A stretch of 64,000 nt of DNA from Cercis canadensis (Eukaryota; Streptophyta; Magnoliopsida; Fabales; Fabaceae): contig QAOA01001300.1 in assembly GCA_003255065.1 (NCBI GenBank), positions 697,308 through 761,307 of the forward strand, in the 5' to 3' direction. Of the stretch, positions 21,036-31,501 are shown one piece after another. Under the pieces are notes generated by a model that saw only the letters and a list, made by a program, of their open reading frames with translations, ran no database searches and had not been told where the DNA came from. Made by a program: the position numbers and the translations under genes. Position 1 is the stretch's first letter; every line of letters begins with the position of its first letter.

Positions 21036-24000
21036 ATGGGTGGAGCTTGTTCTAGGAAGCGAGAGCAAGACGATGAAGACAGTTCTCCTAGAGGACTTTC
21101 ACGAAGATATTGCAAAAGTGGGAGTTTGAAATGGTCGACAACCTCTTTTTCTCATCCTTCGGTAGATTTCCATTTACGAAAAGGACAATGTTCATCATTG
21201 TTGGATTTGTGCATCCGGAAAATAACTGAGGTACTTTTTAGATAAAATTATGCTTGCTCCTGGCTCTTCATATTTTGATATAATCACAGCTGTCTTTCTT
21301 CAACAGGATATTGATAAATATGGAACATTTTTTATGCTCCCACGTGATATAAGTCAGCAAATTTTTAATGAATTGGTGTACTCACAACGTCTAACTGTTG
21401 CTACCCTTGAAGCTTTTCGAGATTGTGCTCTCCAGGTAAATTATTTTATATTATATGGCATGTTGATAATGAATTCTTCATCAATTCTGGTTGGCTATTG
21501 TTGTTGTTCTCAATGACCTGAGGTCTTATCCCACGTTTAACAGGATCTTTACTTGGGAGAATATGCCGGAGTAAACGATAGTTGGATGGACGTCATTTCA
21601 TCACAGGGGTCATCTTTACTTTCTGTGGATCTTTCTGCATCTGATGTCACTGATTATGGGCTGAATTATGTTAAAGATTGCAAAAATCTCCTAGCCTTAA
21701 ATCTAAATCATTGCGACCAAATTTCAGACCACGGCCTGGAGTGCATTAGTGGTAGTGTTTCATTTTCTGGGTTGCTATGCCAAATGCAATATTAATGCCA
21801 CCTAAGAATCAATTTCCACGATTCAAGTCCTTCATATGAGCTAACCATCGTGCATCTGTAATTCCTAGTATATTTTCCATATGTGCACAAGGCTGTTGGC
21901 CCTTGTCTTTCATACTTCCCTAGTCCCACCCCCCCACCCCCCCNCCCCCTCCCTTTTTTTTTAGCTGAGAATGGAATTGTTTTCAACACTAATTCATCAA
22001 ATAATCAAATATGAATATTTTTTGTTTTTTTGGATTCTTCATATGTGAGATTTGTTATTGCAGTTGAAATAATATGTGCATATCAGCATAATATGGTGCA
22101 GTGGTAGTGTCCTTATTTTTGTTGACCTTTTTCGTCTGCCTTAGCCATGTTGTAAAGCACATAATGTTTTCCAAATTTTATCATCTGGATGTCTTTCTAT
22201 ATTCTCTGAATATTCACGTGAAGTTACCTATCACCAAAAACCTTCATCCATAAAATGCTTTTTCCTGAAGGTTTACAACTATTGTAATCTAATCTTTCAG
22301 GTTTGTCAAACTTGACAAGTTTGAGTTTTAGAAGAAACAATGCAATTTCTGCTCGAGGAATGAGTGCCTTCTCTGGTCTAGTTAACTTGGTCAAGTTGGA
22401 TTTGGAGAGATGTCCTGGGATTCATGGCGGCCTTGTTCATCTACAAGGTTGGTTCTTAAATGTAATATTGTGTGAAAACTTAACTAACATCTGTTCTTTT
22501 TACCCTTCTATGGTCCCTGTTGTCATACTAAGTTTTGAAGAAAATTATCTTTCTTCTAAACTTATTTGGTTCTTAAGGGTTATATGCTATAGGACATACT
22601 TTGTGGATGTGCTCTTCCCTTTTTGATGATAAATATTGAATGAAGTTTGCATGCCCTAGTTTAACTACTGCATTTTAATGATAAGGTTCATATTTTTCAG
22701 GTTTAACCAAGTTAGAATCTCTCAATATGAAGTGGTGTATTTGTATAACAGATTCCGACATGAAGCCTCTATCAGGTTAGTTGCATCTTGCTTCCCTTTG
22801 TTCAAAATAGCTGAAATTTTCAGCAATTGAAATTTTGAGTACCAAAAATGTCTGGCTTTCCTTTTATGTACTTTCTGCATTTTCCGCAATATGGCATGTA
22901 GTAGCTCTTGTTCAGATTATTGACGTTTCCTCTCCTAGGAACTATGCATTTATTGCTATAAGATTTATTTTAACAAATGAGATGTACTATGCTTGTGGGT
23001 GTAATTTTGGTCGGATGTCATTGCAAGGGGAGATATCTTCCCTCTCTGTGCATCTCTTGCTACACCACTATTGAAGAATTCTTTCTTACTATTACAGTCA
23101 CTGAAAGGGGAGAAATGGTTTATTAACTAACAGTTCAAATTATTCAATTCACTTTTGTTCCAGAGCTTACAAACTTGAAAGGTCTTGAGATCTCTTCCAG
23201 TAAGGTCACAGATTTTGGCATCAATTTTCTAAGAGGTATTATATGTTTCCTTGTATTATTATATCTTTGAGCTTATTTGCACCACTGTGGGAATTATATG
23301 ATTATCTTGGACTAGGTACTATTAAAAATTTGTGTTCGCAAAGGTTTATATCATTCTATAATCTTCTTTATGATATTTTTCTCGTGCAAAGTGAAGTCAG
23401 AAATTGCTATGCGCAAACCTAGCTAATGTAGCCGTCTTCATCATTGGTTACAGCATTTTCATCTCTCAGTCTCCATGTATCTTCCTGTATGTCTGTATAT
23501 TTCTAGTGGGGTCCAGATGTAAGGGATGATAGATGTTTTGTGCTCACAAGCAGGTATTCATGTAACAAGACTTAAATAAAACCTTTGACTGGAATATATA
23601 CAAATTATCAACTAATTGTTTCTTAGGCTGTGATATTTGATTTCAGAAATATTTGGTGCATAATTCTCGAAGAATAACACAGTTCTTTTTTTTAATGATA
23701 GTTAGAAATTCAATCTCAATTGTGTTTTCATGTTTTACATTAGACTCTAGTTGTGTAAATCCAGATTTCAGTTATAAATAAGAGTTCGTGGAATTTTCTT
23801 CTTCTTTTAGGACATAAAAGTTTTGCCATTTATCCTTCTGAAGTTGATATTGTAAAAGTTGTTCAGCAGACAAAGTTTAATATTGCAACCTGTCAAACAA
23901 CAGAGCATTATTTTGCAACCATTTAAGTTCAGCATGCCATCTTTAATTCCAATATGCACTTATTTTGATATTTAATCACGCTGGATTTGTGTCAAAGGAG

Positions 24001-27000
24001 TTCCAGTGGAAAGGAATGCTTATATTTTTAAGGGTGCTCCTTTGGATTTAGCACTGTTACGGGACAGGATTGTTTTCCTGGCTTCCCCTTGGTGCTTAGT
24101 TCATGGTCTTTTTAAGGGTGTCTCTTGGACGGGCATGAAACGAGATGGGAGTGCTCTTCTACATTGATGTGTTCTTTTAATCTTGCTTCTGTATTCTCTT
24201 TTCATTTTGTACTCTTCCTTTCTTAATAAAATTCTCTTTTATTTATTAAAAGGAAAAAAAGGTGGTCCAGCATCAACAGTTGATTGTCTCGGCTTCTAGT
24301 TACCAGTTTAAAAGAAAATTTTGAATTTCATCCTTTTATATCCATCTCTCTCTCCCGTTTTCAATAATGTATTGGTGCATTTCAGGGTTACAACAGCTCG
24401 CTCTTTTAAATTTGGAAGGATGCCTCATAACGGCTGCATGCTTGGAATCTCTCAGAGGTTGCATTAATTCGTAGACCTTATGCTTATCTCCTGAATATTT
24501 GTTTCAATAATATATAAAGACGTAGATTTACTAGAACCCATTTAAAAAAGAGGTGCCAACTAGTAATCTTTAGAATGATATGTAAAGACACATTTTAAAT
24601 TGATTGCCTCTTTAGAATGATGACAATGAACTTCCCATTTAAATTTAGTTTTGACATTATTTTGTTTCCTGCCAGATCTTCCTGCCCTGGCAAACTTGAA
24701 TCTTAATAGATGTAACCTTTCTGATGATGGATGCGAAAAATTTTCACGTAAGTTGGTAAATTTTATGTAATTACTTATGTCATGTGGTTACGGACTTACT
24801 ATATATATCTTTAAAACATGTTATTGGTTTTCACTTTCTGGCTCCTATTGGAATTCTAATGGGCACTAAATTTGTAGCATTGCCTTCTTTTTTTGGCAGA
24901 ACTGGGAAATTTGAAAGTATTGANCGCCCTGGCAAACTTGAATCTTAATAGATGTAATCTTTCTGATGATGGATGCGAAAAATTTTCACGTAAGTTGGTA
25001 AATTTTATGTAATTACTTATGTCATGTGGTTACGGACTTGCTATATATATCTTTAAAACATGTTATTGGTTTTCACTTTCTGGCTCCTATTGGAATTCTA
25101 ATGGGCACTAAATTTGTAGCATTGCCTTCTTTTTTTGGCAGAACTGGGAAATTTGAAAGTATTGAACTTGGGATTCAATGACATAACAGATGCATGTTTA
25201 GTGCACTTGAAAGGTGATTTAAAATGTTGACCAATTTTCTCTCTCTCTGTCTTGTCTTTTTTTCTTTTTTTTTTCTTTAGCACACCTGGGAAGATTGATA
25301 CATTTACTATTTTTTATAAAATGGATTCTTTATATTCAATTCAGACAGTTGGGAGCTAGGTCTTACCTTACCATGACTGCATAACTCTATCAAAAGACTG
25401 TCTTTTAGCAATACATTCACAGGGTAATCTTTAGTTCAACACACACTCTTATTGTACCTGAGTTTAAAGATTTTTATCTTGTGGTTGTTGTCATTCGTAC
25501 AACTTATTTGGCGTAACTTATTTAGCATATGCACAACTCTAACTTCAACCTTGAGCAGAATTTTTCTGTCAAGTTAACAGATTTACCAAAAAAGTTAAGA
25601 GTTGTTTGGAAAGGGCAGAAGAAAGAAAAGAATAATATTTGAAAGAGGATTGTCCCATCTAACATATTGACATGTTTCTTCAAGCAGGATTGATAAAATT
25701 GGAGAGCTTGAACCTTGATTCATGTAGGATTGGTGATGAAGGATTAGTCAACCTGGCAGGTAGATGTTTGAATCTCTTCCTCCTTTTTTTCTCCTCTTGT
25801 TATCATGAGTTATTGGATGAAATAAAATAAATAATATAAAATATGCCGAAGGTTACTTACAGTATGTATGCATTATAGCTTTATCTTGTTGATATATTTG
25901 GTTGTGAATGACTCTTCTGAATAATAATTGCATGCCATGTGATTTATCATTTGAAATGCACATTTCTGCCTTAAGGAAAAGTGAAACTCACATTTTCTTG
26001 TAAATGCTTTTAGGCCTTCAGCAACTGAAATGCTTGGAATTGTCTGATACGGAAGTTGGAAGCAATGGGCTACGCCATTTATCTGGTTAGATAATGTCTT
26101 TATGTCCATGATTTACTAAATACTTACTGAGTTGTTGATTGCTTTGATGGGCTGTTTGGTTCTTTCTGAAACTAGATCTGAGTTATTTTACTCAATTGTA
26201 AAAACTCCTAAATAGAAAATTGAATACATATTTTTTAAAACTCCCTTCTGAGGAACTATTGTGTAAAAGAAATTGTTTGACAAAGTAACTTTTGCTTTAA
26301 GTTGCAGCCAGTTGATAACGAATGAAGTGTTTAAAATAAATTTGCTCGACAGTGTATTGCTTATTAAGTTATTCCTTTTTAGATTTGAATTTACTGACAA
26401 ATTGCTGCTGTCATCCTAATTTAATCTCGTCTTGGTTGACTGCTGAATCATGAATTGGTCTTTTCAGCAAGAGATACTCATCATGAGGCTTTCGTTGTAG
26501 ATGTTAGGTGCCTGCTATATCTAAGAAGCATCAAATATGTGCAAGAGTTATCATGATGACAATTGTCTGACCGCCTTTGCCATCTACTCTTTCTGCTAAT
26601 CTGATTATGTTGTTACTTTCTTTTTTATAGGATTGTCTAATCTGGAGAAGATAAATCTCTCATTCACAGTGGTTAGTGATAGTGGTTTACGGAAATTATG
26701 TTCACTTTCATCTCTGAAGTCACTTAATTTGGATGCCCGCCAAATTACTGATACTGGTCTGGCAGCCCTTACAAGTATGTGAATCTATGCAAAAGTTACA
26801 ATTTGAAGAATAGTTTGTCTGTATTTTGTATGTTGGCTCCAAATTCAGTTCAATCTTGATTGATTTGCTACTAAATATTTTCTACTTATCTCTGGTTTGA
26901 AAATTTTCTTTTAATTGCCCACTATTTTCTTTCCCAAACACGAATTGCATGGATTTTGATTTTTCTTTTTTAACATTGAAATTACTCGGGCTCTATAGTT

Positions 27001-28582
27001 CTTTTTTATTCCTGGGCCTTTTTCTGGTTCTGTTAATGGGGCATAGTGCATCATTCTGAATTTACTGATGCAGGTTTGACCGGCCTAACTGACCTGGATC
27101 TGTTTGGAGCACGAATCACAGATTCTGGAACAAACTACTTAAAAAGTATGTATTGTGACACTAATATCGGAGTTTCGAACAATTATGCCAAGAGATTTAA
27201 GTTGCACATGGCTGGAAACTGAAATTTCGCCGGTCAATTTTCACTACTCTCATTAAAGATTATGCACCTATTGTATGTTATTTATCACACATTCTCTGAA
27301 CCTTCCCTATCAAACAAGCGTTAAAAACAATCTTGGTTCCCTTTTTTTTAGCTACATTTTGTGGAATTATCTACAAATTAGTGTTATTTCTTTGACTGAA
27401 CCTATATTAATTCTAATTTAACTATTTGCCAACTGTTTGTATGGTGAAACAGACTTTAAGAACCTGAGGTCCCTAGAAATATGTGGTGGAGGATTGACCG
27501 ATGCTGGCATCAAAAATATTAAAGAACTTTCATGTCTCATGTGCTTAAATTTATCACAGAACTGCAACCTTACAGACAAAACCCTGGAGTTAATTTCTGG
27601 TATCATCACAGATCTCTGTTTTCTTTTAGAAACATAATTCTAATTCTAATTTTATTTGTTCTGTTTTCCTGTGGCCTGTGGAAATAAAATAAAAAAAAAA
27701 GGAAATAGTGGTTTGGGATTCTAGATTGAGCCTTAACAAATAACAACCGTTTTTTCAAAGTTCTGCTTGTGAAAGGCCAAAATGTCCCAATTATATGGCT
27801 AATACAGTGCTTGTAGGTAGAAAAATATATCATGGTTCATGTGAATTTCTGCACTTTGGGGTGTGAGCTTTTGGTTGCACTGAAAGGAGGAATTATATTA
27901 AATGACCAGTTACCAGTTTCAAGTCAAGAGAAATGCCTAAAATTTACTTAAAATTTTTCAATTTATGGCAGGGTTTGTCCATGCTTTTCCTTTTCTTAAT
28001 CTACTTTTTTGGGTCTTAGATCAAGAAAACGGACATGCAGACAAAAGATATATTGCTTCTGGTTCTTTTCCGAATAAGTTGTGTTCAACAATGTATGGGT
28101 GGACATTCATGTTACTTTACGAAAGCAGGGATATCTATTTTTTATCTGTTTTTCTGAGATGATGATTTATCGTCAAATCCTAGTTAAGGAAGACCATTTC
28201 AAAGCTGAAAGTAAGCTCTAGGGATAGAAGTCTTGAGAATCATTGCTGCAATATATTTCCCTTCAGATTCATCTTTGATTAATGTTTGGCTAAATGAAAC
28301 ACCTGGTTTGCATTTCTTATCTTAGATAAAGGTGTCAAACTTTGGCACTGACAGTAATTTACTCTTTCTGCTGACGTGTTGTTGCATGCAATTTCAGGGC
28401 TGACTGAGTTGATCTCTTTGAATGTTTCAAACTGTCGTATCACCGATGCCGGGCTACGCCATTTGAAAACACTAAAGAACTTGAGATCTCTGACATTGGA
28501 ATCCTGTAAGGTGACAGCAAATGACATCAAGAAGCTTCAGTCAACAGACCTCCCGAATCTGGTTAGCTTTCGGCCAGAGTAG
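21036..28582 (+). CDS. Leucine-rich-repeat protein with degenerate F-box-like segment and lipid-anchor motif
   Basis: Fifteen exons: 21036-21230, 21307-21435, 21544-21751, 22301-22447, 22701-22775, 23164-23235, 24386-24457, 24676-24747, 25142-25213, 25688-25759, 26014-26085, 26631-26774, 27074-27145, 27453-27599, 28398-28582. They sum to 1734 nt, 577 residues, matching the At1g15740/At4g23840 family by recollection. The N-terminus MGGACSRKR has Gly2 and Ser6 for N-myristoylation and Cys5 for palmitoylation, followed by basic residues, so membrane anchoring is likely. Residues about 72-108 (LPRDISQQIFNELV) resemble a weak F-box. The rest is about 17 cysteine-containing-type LRRs (L..L.L..C..ITD.G...L). 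Seven exons are exactly 72 nt, one 24-residue repeat each, all phase 1. Molecular role unknown. The exon at 24676-24747 appears a second time after an N (24924); I exclude that copy. Confidence 0.93.
24001..24256 (+). mobile_element. Possible 3' end of a LINE-type element inside an LRR-gene intron
   Basis: Within the intron 23236-24385 the plus strand reads DLALLRDRIVFLASPWCLVH and then LFKGVSWTGMKRDG before a stop. This has the feel of the extreme C-terminus of plant non-LTR reverse-transcriptase polyproteins, followed by a T-rich tail with AATAAA and TTTATTTATTAAAAGG. It is short and the assignment rests on resemblance only. Confidence 0.4.
24682..25165 (+). repeat. 242-bp direct duplication around an N, containing an LRR exon
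   Basis: 24684-24923 is repeated almost exactly at 24926-25165, with the single N at 24924. It covers most of an LRR exon, the following intron and the start of the next exon. Only about two substitutions are visible (AACC/AATC in the exon, TACT/TGCT in the intron). The pattern fits two alleles placed end to end. Confidence 0.85.
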
Positions 28583-29307
28583 TTATGGAGATATTCTAAT
28601 ATATTGTCTGTGTATGTATTTATTTATATATATATGCAAATACTGTCAAATGTTAAAACGAAGATATCAAACTGTACATAGGCTGACAACATGGGAGAGT
28701 GTAAATTGCCTCTTGTCATCGTTTGAAGCTTTCTTTCATGTTTACTATTGTATCAAAATGTACATAACTCATGCAAGATTTGGCCATCTGCTCTGATATT
28801 TTCATATATTCAGTGTTTACTTCCAAAAGCTTCTAGTTGTGACATTCTGACCAATCCATAAATAATAAGGTCTTATTCCCTTTTCTTTGATGCTAAAGTT
28901 ATACGTGTGTAATGGTCATTCTGCATACCCCGAGCCTATTGCACGGACTAGACTTTTAGATGCCTCGTCTTTCATGCTTATATGCGGCAGGTGAACCCAA
29001 GAAAGCTTGACGCATTTTAAATACGAATCAACTTGAAGCGTTGTTGTGTAACTGGTTAAGGTTCACTTTCAAAATGTGGATAATGCTATACGCAATAATT
29101 AATTATGTTCACAAACTAACAAATTGTAAAGGGTATCTGTATTCTTTATGTATACTTTTTTTTTCTCTTTCAAACTCACATGCGGGCGTATACACATAAA
29201 AGCCTCTGAAACAAGTTTTCTTCTCGAGGACACGAGTTCATTTTATCGCTTTAGTGTCTGAAGGTTTCACACCCAATTATTAAACACCCCTACCCGAATT
29301 TCCCAAA
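28583..29307. other. LRR-gene 3' UTR and intergenic DNA up to the MULE
   Basis: The first 250 bases or so should be the 3' UTR. The rest contains no supported gene. The 9-bp target-site copy of the following transposon, TTTCCCAAA, ends at 29307. Confidence 0.5.
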
Positions 29308-29515
29308 GGACAAGACTTAGGTAAAGTTTTATAGGTGTTGGCAGTGCTGTTCTCCTATTAAAATATTACATGTGTATTAATTTTATGACTTAGCACCACC
29401 TCATGTTTCTTTTAATATTTCTCAAAATATCACATGACCTCAACACCTAATTTCTCTCTATTTCCCACCCACCACTGCATCCCTCATTCCTTCTGCAACA
29501 ATGGCTGCCAATTTA
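29308..29515 (+). repeat. Left terminal inverted repeat of the Pack-MULE
   Basis: About 208 bases that pair with 30151-30355 in inverted orientation with scattered substitutions. Shared inner end: TTCTGCAACAATGGCTGCC on the left and its complement on the right. Confidence 0.88.
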
Positions 29516-29703
29516 TAAACTTCCTTCTGCAACAATAGCTGTCAATTTATAGACTATTTTATTAAAGCAACTGTTTTCTAGACGAGAACTGCCGAGAATA
29601 GCAACCTCGTCGCAGGCAGTGCATTTAGAATTGTCCCTTTGTTTCATCCCTCCCTCTCTTCATTGCAACTGCTGTGCTTCTCTTCCACTGCACGAGTGTA
29701 TTC

Positions 29704-29986
29704 ATGGCTTCTAACCTCTCTTTCTACCCAATTCAATTTTTTTCCACGCCTAAAAATTTCACAAAATCCTGTCAAAGAATTCCGCTGGTTTTACCTTCGA
29801 CATGGATTTCTCATCCCAAAAATGCTTCAGCTAAAACCACTTTGACCTTTAGAAGAGGACCATTGGCTGTAGATGCCATTAAGGAGGAATTGATTGAATC
29901 CCAGAATTCAGAGTCGACCCAGAATACCCAAACCACCCCCTCATCTTCCAAACTGGTTCTTGTTGTTGGTGGCTCAGGAGGCGTTG
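29704..29986 (+). pseudogene. Captured first exon of a chloroplast NAD(P)-binding Rossmann-fold protein
   Basis: Inside the MULE an open frame from ATG 29704 reads a Ser/Thr/Phe-rich, plastid-transit-like N-terminus (MASNLSFYPIQFFSTPKN), then a linker, then KLVLVVGGSGGVG, the first strand and glycine-rich loop of an atypical SDR Rossmann fold. The coding likeness stops at 29986, where a GTTATAAG donor-like site follows; the frame runs on as intron-like sequence to 30153. The parent is probably a gene of the At4g31530 type (recollection). No catalytic part was captured, so this is a gene fragment, not a functional enzyme. It could still be transcribed. Confidence 0.75.
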
Positions 29987-30150
29987 GTTATAAGATCAAT
30001 TTTTGTCCTTTCTCTGCTATTACAATTGTTCTAAAAATTATCGTATGGTCTATATACATGTGTATGTCTCTGTCCTATGATTTTCTTCCTAGTTTTGGAT
30101 TTTTAATATGGAAACAAAGGGACAATTCTAAATGCACTGCCTGTGACGGG

Positions 30151-30355
30151 TAAATTGGCAGCCATTGTTGCAGAAGGAAAGAGGGACGCAATGGTGAGTG
30201 GGAAGAGAGAGAAATTAGGTGTTGGGTCAATGTGTTATTTTGAGAAACATTAAGAGAGATGAAGTGGTGCTGAGTTGTAAAATTAATACATATATAATAT
30301 TCTAATAGGAGAACAGCACCACCAACACCTATAAAACTTTACCTAAGTTTTGTCC
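30151..30355 (-). repeat. Right terminal inverted repeat of the Pack-MULE
   Basis: Inverted partner of 29308-29515. It ends TTTTGTCC at 30355, immediately before the target-site copy TTTGCTAAA. Confidence 0.88.
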
Positions 30356-31501
30356 TTTGCTAAAACAACAGAAACGAAATTCATTAAATAGCTAACCGCA
30401 TTTAAGGAGTTTAAAATGTTACCAAGATACTGAGGGAGACAGAAAAATATTCTATTATTAGGTAACGGTTTTATTAATTATTAAGAAGTTAGCAGAAGGT
30501 GATGACCCTTTATTACTTTTAATGTTTTCTTTGAAAACAAAAAAATATATGAATGAACATAGATGCCGAAGTAGTCTGAATAGAAAGTGCCAGCGTATGT
30601 CTTGAAAATAATTAGTCATCTAATGTCCATGGCTCCTGCAATGCTCCATAGTCCACCGGATAATAAGGTACCTCTAGATCCCATCAACTTGACTTTATTA
30701 TTATTGGCCCAATAACACAGAGTTTGACTTTTATTGGAGCATTCAATGTTTATTTCTATGCTAAATATTAAATGGTGGAAGTCCATAATATCCTGTGAAT
30801 AGATACCCCACTGGTGTGGAACGACCATAGGCATAGAAGGAAGAAACCATCCGTGAATTGATTAATTGACCCCAAAACATGGGGGCAAAATTTTGATATT
30901 TGATATGTGCTAACTGCTCAAGACTGTAACCAAGTTTAAAATCGCATGGAAAATGTAATATTAAACAGCACTATTAATCAACATCCTAAAGAAGACATAA
31001 AATTTCTTTGAGCATGAAAGAACTCTAATATTAAAGCTCCAAAAGCAAATAACTTACACAGAAACTGAAACACCTTGTCAAATCTACATCTTTGCACGTC
31101 ACTTCTTCAGTAAATTACATGTCATGAATCACAAACTGCAAAATATTAAAGAATATAATATAAATGGAAGGCGGGAGGAGGAATATGAAGACAAGAAGGA
31201 AAAAAGCTTAAACTGTTCTTGCAGACTGGATTGAGGCTAACAAAGTACTCAAGAACTTCTACATCTGTAGCATCGAACTTAAAAGAAATTTTCACATGTA
31301 GTGGCAATTAAAATCTGCCAAATGGGTTTCTCCATAGCTTTGGTATGTAATTGTGAACAGCCCAGACAACACAGTGGATCTAGATGATGGTTGGATAAAC
31401 AAATTTGAGGTTGCTCTGCATGAACTAAACTGCATACCTAATTCTTGAAATGGCCAGCAAGCCAAGTTATGTAAAAGAAACTTTTCTTTGGCTCAAATAT
31501 A
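30356..31501. other. Intergenic and TOPLESS-gene 3' UTR
   Basis: No supported coding sequence. The part from roughly 31100 to 31501 likely holds the 3' UTR of the minus-strand co-repressor gene. A minus-strand frame at 30616-30834 has no recognisable domain. Confidence 0.45.

Larger units (their letters stand above)
29308..30355. mobile_element. Pack-MULE: Mutator-like element with about 205-bp TIRs carrying a captured host exon
   Basis: Long terminal inverted repeats at 29308-29515 and 30151-30355 match over almost their whole length, starting GGACAAGACTTAGG on the left and GGACAAAACTTAGG on the inverted right. The flanks TTTCCCAAA (29299-29307) and TTTGCTAAA (30356-30364) agree at 7 of 9 positions, consistent with a diverged 9-bp target duplication, the hallmark of the Mutator superfamily. 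There is no transposase; the interior holds part of a cellular gene (separate entry). A 33-base tandem repeat sits at the inner end of the left repeat (about 29488-29553). Non-autonomous, probably old given the diverged target sites. Confidence 0.88.
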
